A stretch of DNA of 64,000 nt from CAYMTR01 sp964393405 (GCA_964393405.1 CAYMTR010000013.1:1-64000), one strand, 5' to 3'. Positions 26,651 through 36,004 are shown, numbered from the stretch's first letter. Program-made: numbers and translations. Notes: generated by a model from the letters alone, not told the origin.

Positions 26651-28233
26651 TAAACTTCCTTGAATTTAGCTGATATTTCTTTTGCTGCCTTAGTAAGTAA
26701 AGCTTTAGTTTCTTCAGAAAGAACACCTGACTTTAATTCCATTAGTTTATCATGATAATTAAGTTCCAGATATTCAATGAAATCCTTCTCAAAATCACTA
26801 ATACAGTTTAAAGGAATTTCTTCCAGTAAATCCTCTACACCACAAAAAATAATAGCAATCTGTTGTTCAATCTTAACTGGTTTAAACTGCCCTTGTTTGA
26901 GTATTTCAGCATTTCGTGAACCTTTCGACAATACTTTCCTTGTTGCCGTATCAAGTTCTGAGCCAAATTTTGAGAAGGCCTCAAGTTCTCTGAACTGGGC
27001 CTGATCAAGTTTGAGAGTACCAGCAATCTTCTTCATTGCCTTGGTTTGAGCATTTCCCCCTACCCTAGAAACCGAAATACCTACATTAATAGCAGGACGA
27101 ATACCTGAATTAAAAAGATGAGATTCAAGAAAAATCTGGCCATCGGTAATAGAAATTACATTTGTTGGAATATATGCAGCAACATCACCAGCCTGAGTTT
27201 CAATTATTGGTAAAGCAGTAAGTGAGCCGCCACCTTTAACCTTTCCTTTCAAACATTCTGGTAAATCATTCATACTAGATGCAATCGCATCAGATTCGAT
27301 AATTTTGGCAGCTCTTTCCAAAAGTCTTGAATGTAAATAGAACACATCTCCCGGATATGCCTCCCGACCTGGAGGTCTTCTCAATAAAAGAGACACTTCT
27401 CGGTAGGAAACAGCTTGTTTAGATAAATCATCATAAATAATCAACGCATGCCTTCCTGTATCTCTAAAATATTCACCTATTGAGGCTCCGGCATAAGGGG
27501 CATAAAATTGAAGTGCTGCAGGATCAGAAGCTGTTGCAGAAATTATTGTAGTATATTCCATTGCCCCATACTTTTCAAGAGTATAAGCAATATTAGCCAC
27601 TGTCGATCCCTTTTGCCCAACGGCAACATAAATACAATATACCGGGTTGCCCTTTTCGTAGTTTTCCTTCTGATTAATAATTGTATCAATTGCAATTGCA
27701 GTTTTTCCGGTCTGTCTGTCGCCAATAATAAGTTCTCTCTGTCCTCTCCCTATGGGAATCATTGCATCAATAGCTTTAATACCGGTATGTAACGGTTCTT
27801 TAACCGGTTGTCTATAAATAACCTGTGGAGCCTTACGCTCAAGAGGCATTTCAAATTTTTCTCCTGCAATAGGACCTTTCCCATCAATTGGTTGACCAAG
27901 AGTGTTTATAACCCTGCCAATGACTCCTTCTCCCGCCATTATTGAAGCAATTCTTCGGAGTCTTTTTACAACATTACCTTCTCTGATTCCTGAAGAAGGA
28001 CCGAGTAATACAGCACCTACGTTATCCTCTTCAAGATTAAGAACAATACCTTCTACTCCGTTTGAGAATTCGATCATTTCATTCGATTCAACGTTTTTTA
28101 GGCCATATATTCTTGCTATCCCATCACCAACTTGCAATATCGTTCCTACTTCTTCTAGTGAAGTCTCAGACTCAAAACCAGCAAGCTGTTCTTTTAATAT
28201 TGCTGAAATTTCAGCAGGTCGGATATTTGCCAT
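26650..28233 (-). CDS. atpA: ATP synthase F1 alpha subunit
   Basis: A 527-residue F1 alpha subunit, slightly longer than the usual 500-515. It has the Walker A-type GDRQTGKTAIA, LIIYDDLSKQA and the ATP-synthase signature near PAINVGISVSRVGG. It forms the non-catalytic nucleotide sites with beta. It lies 4 bp after atpH and overlaps atpG by one base. The partner beta (atpD) and epsilon (atpC) genes are not in this window. Confidence 0.97.
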   Translation of the reverse strand: MANIRPAEISAILKEQLAGFESETSLEEVGTILQVGDGIARIYGLKNVESNEMIEFSNGVEGIVLNLEEDNVGAVLLGPSSGIREGNVVKRLRRIASIMAGEGVIGRVINTLGQPIDGKGPIAGEKFEMPLERKAPQVIYRQPVKEPLHTGIKAIDAMIPIGRGQRELIIGDRQTGKTAIAIDTIINQKENYEKGNPVYCIYVAVGQKGSTVANIAYTLEKYGAMEYTTIISATASDPAALQFYAPYAGASIGEYFRDTGRHALIIYDDLSKQAVSYREVSLLLRRPPGREAYPGDVFYLHSRLLERAAKIIESDAIASSMNDLPECLKGKVKGGGSLTALPIIETQAGDVAAYIPTNVISITDGQIFLESHLFNSGIRPAINVGISVSRVGGNAQTKAMKKIAGTLKLDQAQFRELEAFSKFGSELDTATRKVLSKGSRNAEILKQGQFKPVKIEQQIAIIFCGVEDLLEEIPLNCISDFEKDFIEYLELNYHDKLMELKSGVLSEETKALLTKAAKEISAKFKEV

Positions 28234-28237
28234 TCCT

Positions 28238-28777
28238 CTATTTTATTTGTAGTTGTTTTGCCATTGCATTTAATTTTGTAGATATTGAAGCATCATATTG
28301 TTCTCCATCTATTGTAAAAACAAATCCACCTATTAAATCAGGGTTAACTTCAGAAGATATTTCAATAGTTGAATTTATTTTATTCTCAAATGCTTTTTTC
28401 AATCTCAATAATGAAACCTCATCAATTTCTTTTGCGGATTCAAGTTTTGCTTTTACAACATTCATTTCAATTCTAATCTTTTCAATAGTATTAAAAAGAA
28501 TATATTTTAAGAAGCTTTCCCTGTTATTATCAATTATCAACCTAAGAAATTTTATTGTAATAGGATTCAATTCATTAATAAATAACTCTTCAATTTTTCT
28601 TATTTTTTCACTCTTACATACACCAGGTTTTAAAATAAAACTGTTAAAACCTTTAAAGGAATCTAATGCATAATAAAGCAATCTGACATCCTTGTCAATT
28701 TCAGCAATCAATCCCCTCTCAGAAGCTAATTCTGTAAAGGCTTTAGCATAGCGTACAGTTACCCTGTTCCAATCCAC
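28238..28777 (-). CDS. atpH: ATP synthase F1 delta subunit
   Basis: A 179-residue OSCP/delta-type protein: helical N-terminal domain (VRYAKAFTELASERGL) and C-terminal part with the typical ending DLIGGFVFTIDGEQYDASI. It joins the peripheral stalk (subunit b) to F1. It lies 4 bp downstream of atpF. Confidence 0.93.
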   Translation of the reverse strand: MDWNRVTVRYAKAFTELASERGLIAEIDKDVRLLYYALDSFKGFNSFILKPGVCKSEKIRKIEELFINELNPITIKFLRLIIDNNRESFLKYILFNTIEKIRIEMNVVKAKLESAKEIDEVSLLRLKKAFENKINSTIEISSEVNPDLIGGFVFTIDGEQYDASISTKLNAMAKQLQIK

Positions 28778-28781
28778 GTCC

Positions 28782-29273
28782 TTAATTTAATTCTACTTCT
28801 TTTATCAATTCATTTACAAGCCTTTCATACCTGGTTTTGTCTTCCATGTCAACATGGACTACTTTAGTAGCAATCTCAATTGAAAGCTCAGCAATTTGTT
28901 TTCTCATATCACTAATTGCAGCTTCTTTCTCCAATAGAATTTTTTTACGGGCATCTTCTATTATCTTATCTGCTTCAATTTGTGCTTTCTCATGTGCAGA
29001 TAATATAATTTTGTCCTTTTGCTCAGAACCTTCTTTCAAGAGTCTGAATTTTTCCTGATTTGCCTGTTCAACAATCAATTTTTGTTCGTTCTCAATATTG
29101 GCTAATTTTTGTTCAGCAATTTTAGCCGAATTTAAGGCACCTTCTATTGTCTTTTCTCTTTGCTCAATAGCATTTAACAATGGTTTCCATGCATATTTTG
29201 ACATGAAAAAAAGAACAATCAGGAAAATCAAAGTTACCCAGATTATTGTCCCTAAATGAGGAAACAGAAACAT
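28782..29273 (-). CDS. atpF: ATP synthase F0 subunit b
   Basis: A 163-residue peripheral-stalk subunit: one N-terminal membrane helix (about 7-27, TIIWVTLIFLIVLFFMS) followed by a long charged coiled coil. Length is typical. Between atpE and atpH in the standard order. Spacing from atpE is about 59 bp, with a small A/T-rich gap. Confidence 0.93.
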   Translation of the reverse strand: MFLFPHLGTIIWVTLIFLIVLFFMSKYAWKPLLNAIEQREKTIEGALNSAKIAEQKLANIENEQKLIVEQANQEKFRLLKEGSEQKDKIILSAHEKAQIEADKIIEDARKKILLEKEAAISDMRKQIAELSIEIATKVVHVDMEDKTRYERLVNELIKEVELN

Positions 29274-29332
29274 AGCTTTTGTTTTTTATATTTATTTCTA
29301 CAACACAAAGTGGCTAAATCTAACCCACTTTT

Positions 29333-29581
29333 CTACAACACAGCAAGAAGTACACAAACTATAACAGCCAAGAATGCAACCCCCTCAATAAATACAGATG
29401 CAACAATCATGTTAGAACGAATGTCAGACATCGCCTCCGGCTGACGTGCAATAGCTTCCATTGCAGCCTGACCAATTTTTCCAATACCTATTCCAGCTCC
29501 AATTGCTGTTAATCCGGCTCCAATTCCGGCGCCTAGTTTGCCAATGGCAATTTCGGCTAATAATACCATTAAGATTGACAT
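29333..29581 (-). CDS. atpE: ATP synthase F0 subunit c
   Basis: The ATG at 29581 gives an 82-residue two-helix proteolipid; an ATG at 29611 would add 10 polar residues and is less likely. The glycine-rich first helix (GAGIGAGLTAIGAGIGIG), the polar loop RQPEA and the second helix with the ion-binding carboxylate E66 in VFIEGVAF are visible. The Gln and Ser that accompany the carboxylate in well-known sodium-binding rings are absent at the matching places, which points to proton coupling, though this is an inference from motifs only. Confidence 0.93.
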   Translation of the reverse strand: MSILMVLLAEIAIGKLGAGIGAGLTAIGAGIGIGKIGQAAMEAIARQPEAMSDIRSNMIVASVFIEGVAFLAVIVCVLLAVL

Positions 29582-29612
29582 AGTAACTATTTTAAGTTTA
29601 ACAATAAACAAA

Positions 29613-30683
29613 TTAATTCTTCACCTTTTTCTCAACATGCACTTCTTCAGTTGCCATTCCAAAATACATAGCAGACAGAAGTGTAAATATATATGCCTGA
29701 ATAAATGCTACAAGAATATCAACAACGAGCATAAATACACTAAAAAACACAGAAATAACTGATGTTCCTGCTCCGACTATCGGACTAAATAACGACGACA
29801 TCAAAAATATAAGGGCAACGAGTACAGCAACAATCATATGTCCCGATAACATATTCGCAAAAAGTCGTATCATTAATACGATTGGTTTGATAAAAATCCC
29901 AATAAACTCTATAAATGGTATCAAGGGAATAGGCAACTTCATAAAAATTGGCACATCAGGATTGATTATATGTAGCCAATAATGACGGTTTCCGCTAACA
30001 GTTGTTATTATGAATGTAAAAACGGCCAAAACACAGGTTACAGAAATATTACCTGTCACATTCAATTCCAGAGGAAGAATTAAGCCTATTAAGTTAGCAA
30101 TCAATATAAAATTAAAAACAGTAAGTAGAAACGGCAAATAACGTTTATACTTTGGCCCTGCAAAAGTTTTAGCAATATCATCCCTGACGAATAAAACTAA
30201 AGGTTCTACAATGTTTTGAATTCCATGAGGAACTCCCATTGGCTTCTTTATTGTCTTTCTTGATCCCGGGATAAAGATCAAAAATAAAATTAATGAAACA
30301 ATTATTGATCCTGTTATTGTCTTTGTCATTGACACATCAAATGGTACATATTCTGATCCGTCAGGCAATATTTCTACAATTTTCTCTCTCTTAACACCTT
30401 CCTTTTTAATAAAAAAGGAGAAACCCTCTTCACGATCATATAATTTATTAGAAGAAAAGACATGAATACCGGAATGCTTACTATACAAGATAACAGGAAG
30501 TGGAATAGAAATGTGCTTATCTCCGAAAGAAACAAAATGCCATTCATGAGAATCGTTTATGAAGTAAAAAATATATTCAACTGCATTGAACTTTTCTTCT
30601 CTCTCACTCTCATTAGAGAATGAAGGCAATGATAGAAGTAAAAGAAAAAAGAATAATATTTTACCCACCCACTTCATACGCAT
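29613..30683 (-). CDS. atpB: ATP synthase F0 subunit a
   Basis: A 356-residue stator subunit. The C-terminal membrane part carries the essential arginine in VLMIRLFANMLSGH and the typical five or so helices. Compared with E. coli AtpB (271 residues) it has an N-terminal extension of about 115 residues that begins with a signal-like helix (WVGKILFFFLLLLSLPSF) and continues with a soluble, probably periplasmic, segment. Such extensions are known in Bacteroidota AtpB. It follows the small AtpI-like gene. Confidence 0.95.
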   Translation of the reverse strand: MRMKWVGKILFFFLLLLSLPSFSNESEREEKFNAVEYIFYFINDSHEWHFVSFGDKHISIPLPVILYSKHSGIHVFSSNKLYDREEGFSFFIKKEGVKREKIVEILPDGSEYVPFDVSMTKTITGSIIVSLILFLIFIPGSRKTIKKPMGVPHGIQNIVEPLVLFVRDDIAKTFAGPKYKRYLPFLLTVFNFILIANLIGLILPLELNVTGNISVTCVLAVFTFIITTVSGNRHYWLHIINPDVPIFMKLPIPLIPFIEFIGIFIKPIVLMIRLFANMLSGHMIVAVLVALIFLMSSLFSPIVGAGTSVISVFFSVFMLVVDILVAFIQAYIFTLLSAMYFGMATEEVHVEKKVKN

Positions 30684-30741
30684 ACTATCAAAAGCTAAAT
30701 TTAAAAAAAAGGAGGTATAAAGCGATAGAATTTAAAAGAAT

Positions 30742-31128
30742 TTATTTTGAATCATTTATCAGGTTCATTACTGAACGAACTTCATAAACAGCATAAGCAA
30801 CGTAAAGTATCAAATAAACAATCAAAAACATAACAGCATTCTCTTCGTCAAAGATTATATATAAAACTCCAAATATTATATATATGAACATTTTAATCAA
30901 GGAAAGCATCATAAATTTAAAGCTGAATCTAGATATATCTTTTTGAGATATCTGAAGCATAAATTTGTGAAGAATCAAAGTAGATACATAGTAGAAAAGA
31001 AGTACAAAAGGAAGTACAGGTAAAAAATAACTTTTGAAAACAGTTAAAAACAAAACTAAACCTACACCCAGAATAATTAAGGTATATGTTGTAAGCCCTT
31101 TTATGAATTTTGTGAAACCATTTTCCAT
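30742..31128 (-). CDS. Small membrane protein at the head of the atp genes, AtpI-like
   Basis: The ATG at 31128 (MENGFTKFIKGLTTYTL) is preferred; an ATG at 31164 is possible. About 128 residues with four predicted membrane helices and few charges. By position, directly before atpB, it is a candidate for the AtpI/subunit I-type factor that helps c-ring assembly or magnesium supply. Sequence similarity to known AtpI was not recognised, so the name rests mostly on context. Confidence 0.6.
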   Translation of the reverse strand: MENGFTKFIKGLTTYTLIILGVGLVLFLTVFKSYFLPVLPFVLLFYYVSTLILHKFMLQISQKDISRFSFKFMMLSLIKMFIYIIFGVLYIIFDEENAVMFLIVYLILYVAYAVYEVRSVMNLINDSK

Positions 31129-31174
31129 AACTTCAAAGTAAGGCAGAATACAAGTAAAATTCAACTTTTCAATT

Positions 31175-31522
31175 TCAGTTTTCCTTGTTCATAACGCAAT
31201 TACCTGAAAAATTTGCTCCAGGTTCAATTAATAACTGATTCGTTGTCACATTACCCTGAAAGTTTGACGTAGCCTTAAGAGCAAGTAACTCAGAAACATT
31301 TATTTTACCTATTATTGTCCCTTCAATCTCTGCAGCCTTACTGCTAACATCTCCTTCAATCTTTCCGTTTGGACCTACAATAAGCCGACCCTTTGTTGTA
31401 AGATTACCAACCAATATGCCATCTATTCGTATATCAGAATCAGTTGAGATGTCGCCGGTAACATTTGTCGCCTGAGAAATCAGATTTACTGCACCAAGGT
31501 TGTTTTCTATTATTTTTGACAT
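31175..31522 (-). CDS. Bactofilin
   Basis: A 115-residue polymer-forming cytoskeletal protein (DUF583). The whole chain consists of short beta repeats of the bactofilin type: ISTDSDIRIDGILVGNLTTKG, GPNGKIEGDVSSKAAEIEG, GTIIGKINVSELLALKAT. Bactofilins polymerise without nucleotide and often guide cell-wall or envelope proteins. It is the first gene of a same-strand run with the atp genes (46 bp to the next), an unusual pairing. Confidence 0.9.
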   Translation of the reverse strand: MSKIIENNLGAVNLISQATNVTGDISTDSDIRIDGILVGNLTTKGRLIVGPNGKIEGDVSSKAAEIEGTIIGKINVSELLALKATSNFQGNVTTNQLLIEPGANFSGNCVMNKEN

Positions 31523-31542
31523 AATCCGGTATTTTAGGAAAA

Positions 31543-31550
31543 CAAATTTA
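31543..31550 (-). promoter_or_regulatory. Probable -7 element for the bactofilin-atp unit
   Basis: TAAATTTG on the minus strand fits TAnnTTTG and lies 21 bp before the bactofilin start. No -33 motif was recognised. Confidence 0.4.
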
Positions 31551-31611
31551 ATAAAAAACTTTCAACTCCCCTTATATACAATTTTATTTTATGTTTTATG
31601 ACTAAATAAAA

Positions 31612-31640
31612 CAAAAAAATCCTGTAAAAAAACAGGATTT
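31612..31640 (-). terminator. Terminator after rpmF
   Basis: AAATCCTGT (31617-31625) pairs with ACAGGATTT (31632-31640), six-base loop; on the minus strand a U-run follows. It separates rpmF from the bactofilin gene. Confidence 0.88.
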
Positions 31641-31669
31641 GCGAATATTGATAAGTTCTTGAACCGACC

Positions 31670-31855
31670 TTATGCAGTCACTTCTTTCTCGATTGCTAGT
31701 TTTCCTCTGTAATATCCGCATTCAGGACATACAGTATGATACTTCACTGATGCTCCGCAATTAGAGCATGATGAAATAGTAGCAGGAATAGCTTTGTCGT
31801 GAGTCCTGCGCTTATCTCTTCTCGTTTTCGAGTGTTTATGCTTTGGATGTGCCAT
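31670..31855 (-). CDS. rpmF: 50S ribosomal protein L32
   Basis: A 61-residue basic protein starting MAHPKHKHSKTRRDKRRTH, the L32 signature, with a zinc-ribbon pair CSNCG and CPECG. It lies 12 bp after the YceD-like gene, the common yceD-rpmF pair. The plsX-fabH genes that often follow are not here; a terminator follows instead. Confidence 0.95.
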   Translation of the reverse strand: MAHPKHKHSKTRRDKRRTHDKAIPATISSCSNCGASVKYHTVCPECGYYRGKLAIEKEVTA

Positions 31856-31867
31856 TTCTTCTCAACT

Positions 31868-32401
31868 TTATTTGTTATCTAATAATTTTTTTAATTCACT
31901 CCATCTGTCATCTATCGGTTCCTCTTCAGGTACCTCTTCAATCAAGTACTCTTTCAATTTCTCAACCATCTCGGGATTACATCCTGACCGTCCTTTTATT
32001 ATTGGATGGACTCTTTTAATCGGCAACCCCAGAATAATTATTTCATAAAGATATTGAGCAATATTTATTTGGTGTTCTTCAAAAGAAATTACGATTACGT
32101 CATCGCTCATTTCTTCTTCTTCATGACCAAATTTTATAAATAACTTGCTCTCGCTCTTGATTTTTTGCTTATACAACTCAAGACAACGGTCACAAGTCAA
32201 TTCAACATGTCCTTTAACAGCAAAATCTATAATCAGCAAAGAAGACTGCTTAGTTAAAATAACATCAGCTTTTATTGATCCTCTCAGGACTTCGCTATTT
32301 TCGAACTTATCAAAGAACTTATCATCAACTTCAAATTCAAAATGATGACTGCCTTCTTTTAGTCCTTTAAAAGCAATTGCATATTTAGATAGATAATTCA
32401 C
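31868..32401 (-). CDS. YceD/DUF177 family protein
   Basis: A 177-residue cytoplasmic protein of the DUF177 family (YceD, linked to 23S rRNA accumulation). The conserved CDRCLELY pair and a C-terminal D-R-W-S-E-L-K-K-L motif are present. It forms an operon with rpmF. The exact role is inferred from the family: ribosome biogenesis. Confidence 0.88.
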   Translation of the reverse strand: MNYLSKYAIAFKGLKEGSHHFEFEVDDKFFDKFENSEVLRGSIKADVILTKQSSLLIIDFAVKGHVELTCDRCLELYKQKIKSESKLFIKFGHEEEEMSDDVIVISFEEHQINIAQYLYEIIILGLPIKRVHPIIKGRSGCNPEMVEKLKEYLIEEVPEEEPIDDRWSELKKLLDNK

Positions 32402-32420
32402 TGCCCTTTAAAAAGTTTTG

Positions 32421-32428
32421 CAAAAGTA
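32421..32428 (-). promoter_or_regulatory. Probable -7 element for yceD-rpmF
   Basis: TACTTTTG on the minus strand (identical to the gcvH and glnN elements) lies 19 bp before the start codon. No -33 match at the expected distance. Confidence 0.45.
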
Positions 32429-32482
32429 TAAAAATTTACTAAACGAATAAATTTTTAAGCTCTTTTTTAAATTATCTTTCAT

Positions 32483-32737
32483 TTAATCATTCTTTGGTTT
32501 TCCATTAGTGCTTAAAAAGTATATAAATGAAGCTATTGACGCTAGAAATAAAATTGACACAATTATTAATCCAACTAAGATTAAAATAAACTTCCATTTT
32601 TCAACATCACCCTGTAAGCCCTTTGAAATGAAGGTATATATTACAAATATCTCACATAAAGCAGTTATTATAATGGATCCAATATTTAATTTCATCAGTG
32701 TTTTTATGTCAGCTCCAATGAACAAATTTCGCTTCAT
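32483..32737 (-). CDS. Small two-helix membrane protein
   Basis: An 84-residue protein with two membrane helices (about 17-39 and 49-75). Its start overlaps the histidine-kinase stop by four bases (ATGA), so it is translationally coupled to that kinase. No family was recognised. It may modulate or anchor the kinase; this is a guess from coupling only. Confidence 0.65.
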   Translation of the reverse strand: MKRNLFIGADIKTLMKLNIGSIIITALCEIFVIYTFISKGLQGDVEKWKFILILVGLIIVSILFLASIASFIYFLSTNGKPKND

Positions 32738-33897
32738 ATTTTTTTCTTTAAGATTATCCTAAAAGTAGTCGCTTTTCCTGCCTCAGAATTTTTTAAAAAT
32801 ATTTTTCCTTCATGAAATATTTCAATAATTCTTTTCGACAAAGTAAGACCTAGACCCCACCCTCTTTTCTTGGTTGTAAATCCTGGTTGAAATACTGTTT
32901 TAAATTTTGATTTAGCTATCCCTTTCCCACTATCAGTAACATCAATGAACACTTCTGTTTCTTTTTCATAAACGTCTATATTTATTGTCCCGGGATTGTT
33001 TTCAATTGCATCAACTGAATTCCTGATAAGATTTTCAATTACCCAACTAAAAAGGGATGCTGAAAGGGGTAAATATAATTCTTCTCTGCCAGCAAAGTTA
33101 TAAACAATATCAATTTTCTTGGAAACTCTTGTTTTAAGATATTGTATTGAATTATCCAAAACACTATAAATATTTTCAGGAAACAATTCCGGATTAGATC
33201 CAATCTTTGAAAACCGTTCGGTAATCTTTTCCAACCTATCTGTATCTTTTTGAAGCTCGGAAATTATTTTAGAATCAGTGTTTTCTTCTTTGAGAATCTC
33301 AACCCAAGCCATCAATGATGAAATTGGAGTTCCCAACTGATGAGCAGTCTCTTTCGCCATTCCAATCCACACCAAATTCTGCTCAGCATTCCTTGCTGAA
33401 TTAAAAGCAAAATATGCAATCGCTATAAATAGAATTATAACTGCTAATTGAAAGATAGGATAATTACGTAATTCAACTAAAAGAAAAGATTCATTATAAT
33501 ACAAATACTGCTCTATACCACCACCAAGAGGAATTACAATCGGCTCCTGCTTAGCTTTCATTTTTGCTAGCTCCCTCGATAATACCTTGTCCTTGTTTTT
33601 TTCACTGTATTTAATATTGCCGTCAATCTTAATGCTACCTTCCTGATCTACCACAATTATAGGAATTGTCTTGTTCGCTGCAAGTATCTGATTAAGAAAC
33701 ATATTAACTTCGTTCCCAAGATCATCATTTGTGGCAAACAATCTTGTAGCCTCTGCCCATCGTTCAACTTTTACCCTTTCTTCAGTTGAAACCTGCTTAA
33801 CGAGTTTATTGGTATAAAGCAATGATCCTATTCCAATAAAAATGGCCGCAATAAAAATGAACTGCTTCCACCTTTTTTTCTTAAAATATATGTCCAA
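32734..33897 (-). CDS. Sensor histidine kinase
   Basis: A 387-residue kinase: membrane helix 1 (about 11-30), extracytoplasmic region (31-147), membrane helix 2 (148-168), H-box TAHQLGTPISSLMAW with H186, and a HATPase domain with N-box (NLIRNSVDAI) and G-boxes (DSGKGI, GWGLGLTLSKRI). The HQLGTP motif is typical of Bacteroidota kinases near NtrB/NtrY types. No response regulator is adjacent. It lies 19 bp after dxs and is coupled to the small membrane protein. Confidence 0.9.
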   Translation of the reverse strand: MDIYFKKKRWKQFIFIAAIFIGIGSLLYTNKLVKQVSTEERVKVERWAEATRLFATNDDLGNEVNMFLNQILAANKTIPIIVVDQEGSIKIDGNIKYSEKNKDKVLSRELAKMKAKQEPIVIPLGGGIEQYLYYNESFLLVELRNYPIFQLAVIILFIAIAYFAFNSARNAEQNLVWIGMAKETAHQLGTPISSLMAWVEILKEENTDSKIISELQKDTDRLEKITERFSKIGSNPELFPENIYSVLDNSIQYLKTRVSKKIDIVYNFAGREELYLPLSASLFSWVIENLIRNSVDAIENNPGTINIDVYEKETEVFIDVTDSGKGIAKSKFKTVFQPGFTTKKRGWGLGLTLSKRIIEIFHEGKIFLKNSEAGKATTFRIILKKKI

Positions 33898-33916
33898 TCC
33901 TTGAAGTATTTGTTAA

Positions 33917-35803
33917 TTATTGTTTGCTAAATATGTCGTCAATTGTTTTTACAATGCCATCAGAATCGTAACCACATTCATGATACAATTCTTCAGGCTT
34001 ACCTTGTTCAACAAAATTATCACCAATCCCTAATGAAATCAACTTCACTGAATAATTATTTTCATTTGCAAATTCTAAAACGGCACTGCCCATACCTCCT
34101 TTTAATGCTCCATCTTCAACCGTTATAATGGTTTTAAATTTAGAACAAGCTTCGTGTAGCAATTCCTCATCAATTGGCTTAAGAAACCTTAGATCATAAT
34201 GAGCAATTGAATACTTGCCCTCAAATTTCTTTAGTGCTTCACTTACAAAATTTCCGGGATGACCAATAGATACTATTGCCAAGTCAGTACCATCCTGAAT
34301 CTTTACACCTCTACCAATTGGTATTTCTTTAAACGGTGTTCTCCATTCTTTCGTTACTCCCCTTCCCCTGGGGTATCTTATTACAAATGGACCCGGCAGT
34401 AGCTTTTGGGCTGTATACATAAGATTTCTAAGTTCCTCTTCATTAAGCGGAGATGCAATTGTCAGATTAGGTATACATCTTAAAAATGCCATGTCAAATA
34501 CTCCATGGTGAGTTGCACCATCAGCACCTACAAGTCCTCCTCTATCCAAACAGAAAATTACTTTTAGTTTTTGAATTGCGACGTCATGAATTATTTGGTC
34601 ATAAGCCCTTTGTGAAAACGATGAGTAGATGTTGCAAAAAGGTATCATTCCCTCTGAAGCCAACCCTGCAGCAAAAGTCGCAGAATGTTGCTCTGCTATC
34701 CCAACATCAAATACTCTATCGGGAATTTCATTTTTCATGATACTAAGAGAACAACCTGTAAGCATTGCAGGAGTTATTCCAACAATTCTTTCATTCGCTT
34801 TAGCTAATTCAAGGAGTGTCTCACCAAAAACATCTTGATATAATGGTGGCTCCTTGCCATCAGTAGTAATTACAGGCTCACCGGTCTTTACATCAAATTT
34901 CCCGGGGGCATGAAATAAAGTCTGATTATTCTCAGCAGGATAATATCCTTTCCCTTTAGTTGTAATAATATGCAACAATTTTGGTCCTGGAATTTTCTTT
35001 AACTGTGAAAATAATCTTACTAAATGCCTAACATTGTGCCCATCTACTGGTCCAAAATACCTAATGTTGAAAGATTCAAATAGATTACTCTCCTTTAGAA
35101 AAAAAGATTTGGTTGAATGCTCAATTTTTTGAACAGCATTTCTGGCTTTAATAAACCTCCCAAGAAAATTCCAGGTCTTATCTTTTAATTTGTTATATGT
35201 GGAAGATGTTGCAATCCGTATGAGATAATTATTTAAACCTCCAACATTCGGATCAATTGCCATATTATTATCATTCAATACAATTAATACGTCAGGATTT
35301 GAAACACTAGAGTTGTTCAATGCTTCGAATGCCATTCCTCCGGTAAGTGCCCCGTCTCCTATAACAGCAACTACTTTGTTATTTAATCTTTTGATTTTTG
35401 ATGCTACTGCCATTCCTAATGCAGCTGAGATCGAAGTGGAAGAGTGTCCTGTTCCAAATGAATCATAAATACTTTCCTTAGGACTTGGGTAACCACTTAT
35501 ACCCTTGTATTTTCTGTTTGTATTAAACTTATCCCTCCTCCCGGTAAGAATCTTATGACCATAAGCCTGATGACCAACATCCCATACCAATTTGTCAATT
35601 GGGGTATTATATACATAATGAAGCGCTACGGTTAACTCTACTACTCCTAAACTAGCTCCAAAATGCCCCGGATTCTGAGAGAGCTCATCAATTAAAAATT
35701 TCCTAAGCTCTGTACAAACATTTTCTAATTCACTCTCATCAAGTTTCCTCAAATCCGAAGGTGAATCTATCTTGTCTAATAATTTATATGCTGATTCTGA
35801 CAT
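33917..35803 (-). CDS. dxs: 1-deoxy-D-xylulose-5-phosphate synthase
   Basis: A 628-residue thiamine-diphosphate enzyme of the MEP isoprenoid pathway that condenses pyruvate and glyceraldehyde 3-phosphate. The TPP motif GDGALTGGMAFEALNN, the DVGHQAYGHKILTGRR region and the C-terminal transketolase-like part are all present, at the standard length. It heads a run with the histidine kinase and small membrane protein. Confidence 0.97.
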   Translation of the reverse strand: MSESAYKLLDKIDSPSDLRKLDESELENVCTELRKFLIDELSQNPGHFGASLGVVELTVALHYVYNTPIDKLVWDVGHQAYGHKILTGRRDKFNTNRKYKGISGYPSPKESIYDSFGTGHSSTSISAALGMAVASKIKRLNNKVVAVIGDGALTGGMAFEALNNSSVSNPDVLIVLNDNNMAIDPNVGGLNNYLIRIATSSTYNKLKDKTWNFLGRFIKARNAVQKIEHSTKSFFLKESNLFESFNIRYFGPVDGHNVRHLVRLFSQLKKIPGPKLLHIITTKGKGYYPAENNQTLFHAPGKFDVKTGEPVITTDGKEPPLYQDVFGETLLELAKANERIVGITPAMLTGCSLSIMKNEIPDRVFDVGIAEQHSATFAAGLASEGMIPFCNIYSSFSQRAYDQIIHDVAIQKLKVIFCLDRGGLVGADGATHHGVFDMAFLRCIPNLTIASPLNEEELRNLMYTAQKLLPGPFVIRYPRGRGVTKEWRTPFKEIPIGRGVKIQDGTDLAIVSIGHPGNFVSEALKKFEGKYSIAHYDLRFLKPIDEELLHEACSKFKTIITVEDGALKGGMGSAVLEFANENNYSVKLISLGIGDNFVEQGKPEELYHECGYDSDGIVKTIDDIFSKQ

Positions 35804-36004
35804 CTCTTTCTAAAATAACATACGCTAATATACTATAAACCCAAACTTTTATTTATAAAAATAATCATATTAAAACATTCTAAACTATATTTAGTTGATA
35901 TGATTTTAAAAAAAGTACAGACTCAAAAAATCATTTCTTCCAAATAAATCGTTTATTTGATGAAAATAAATTCATTATAGTTATAATTGAAAAAAATCAA
36001 GAAA

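Noticed and set aside
28062..28673. A 203-codon plus-strand open frame across atpA/atpH
   Set aside because: It lies entirely antisense to two well-conserved genes and has no domain or start signal; it is a by-product of their codon use.
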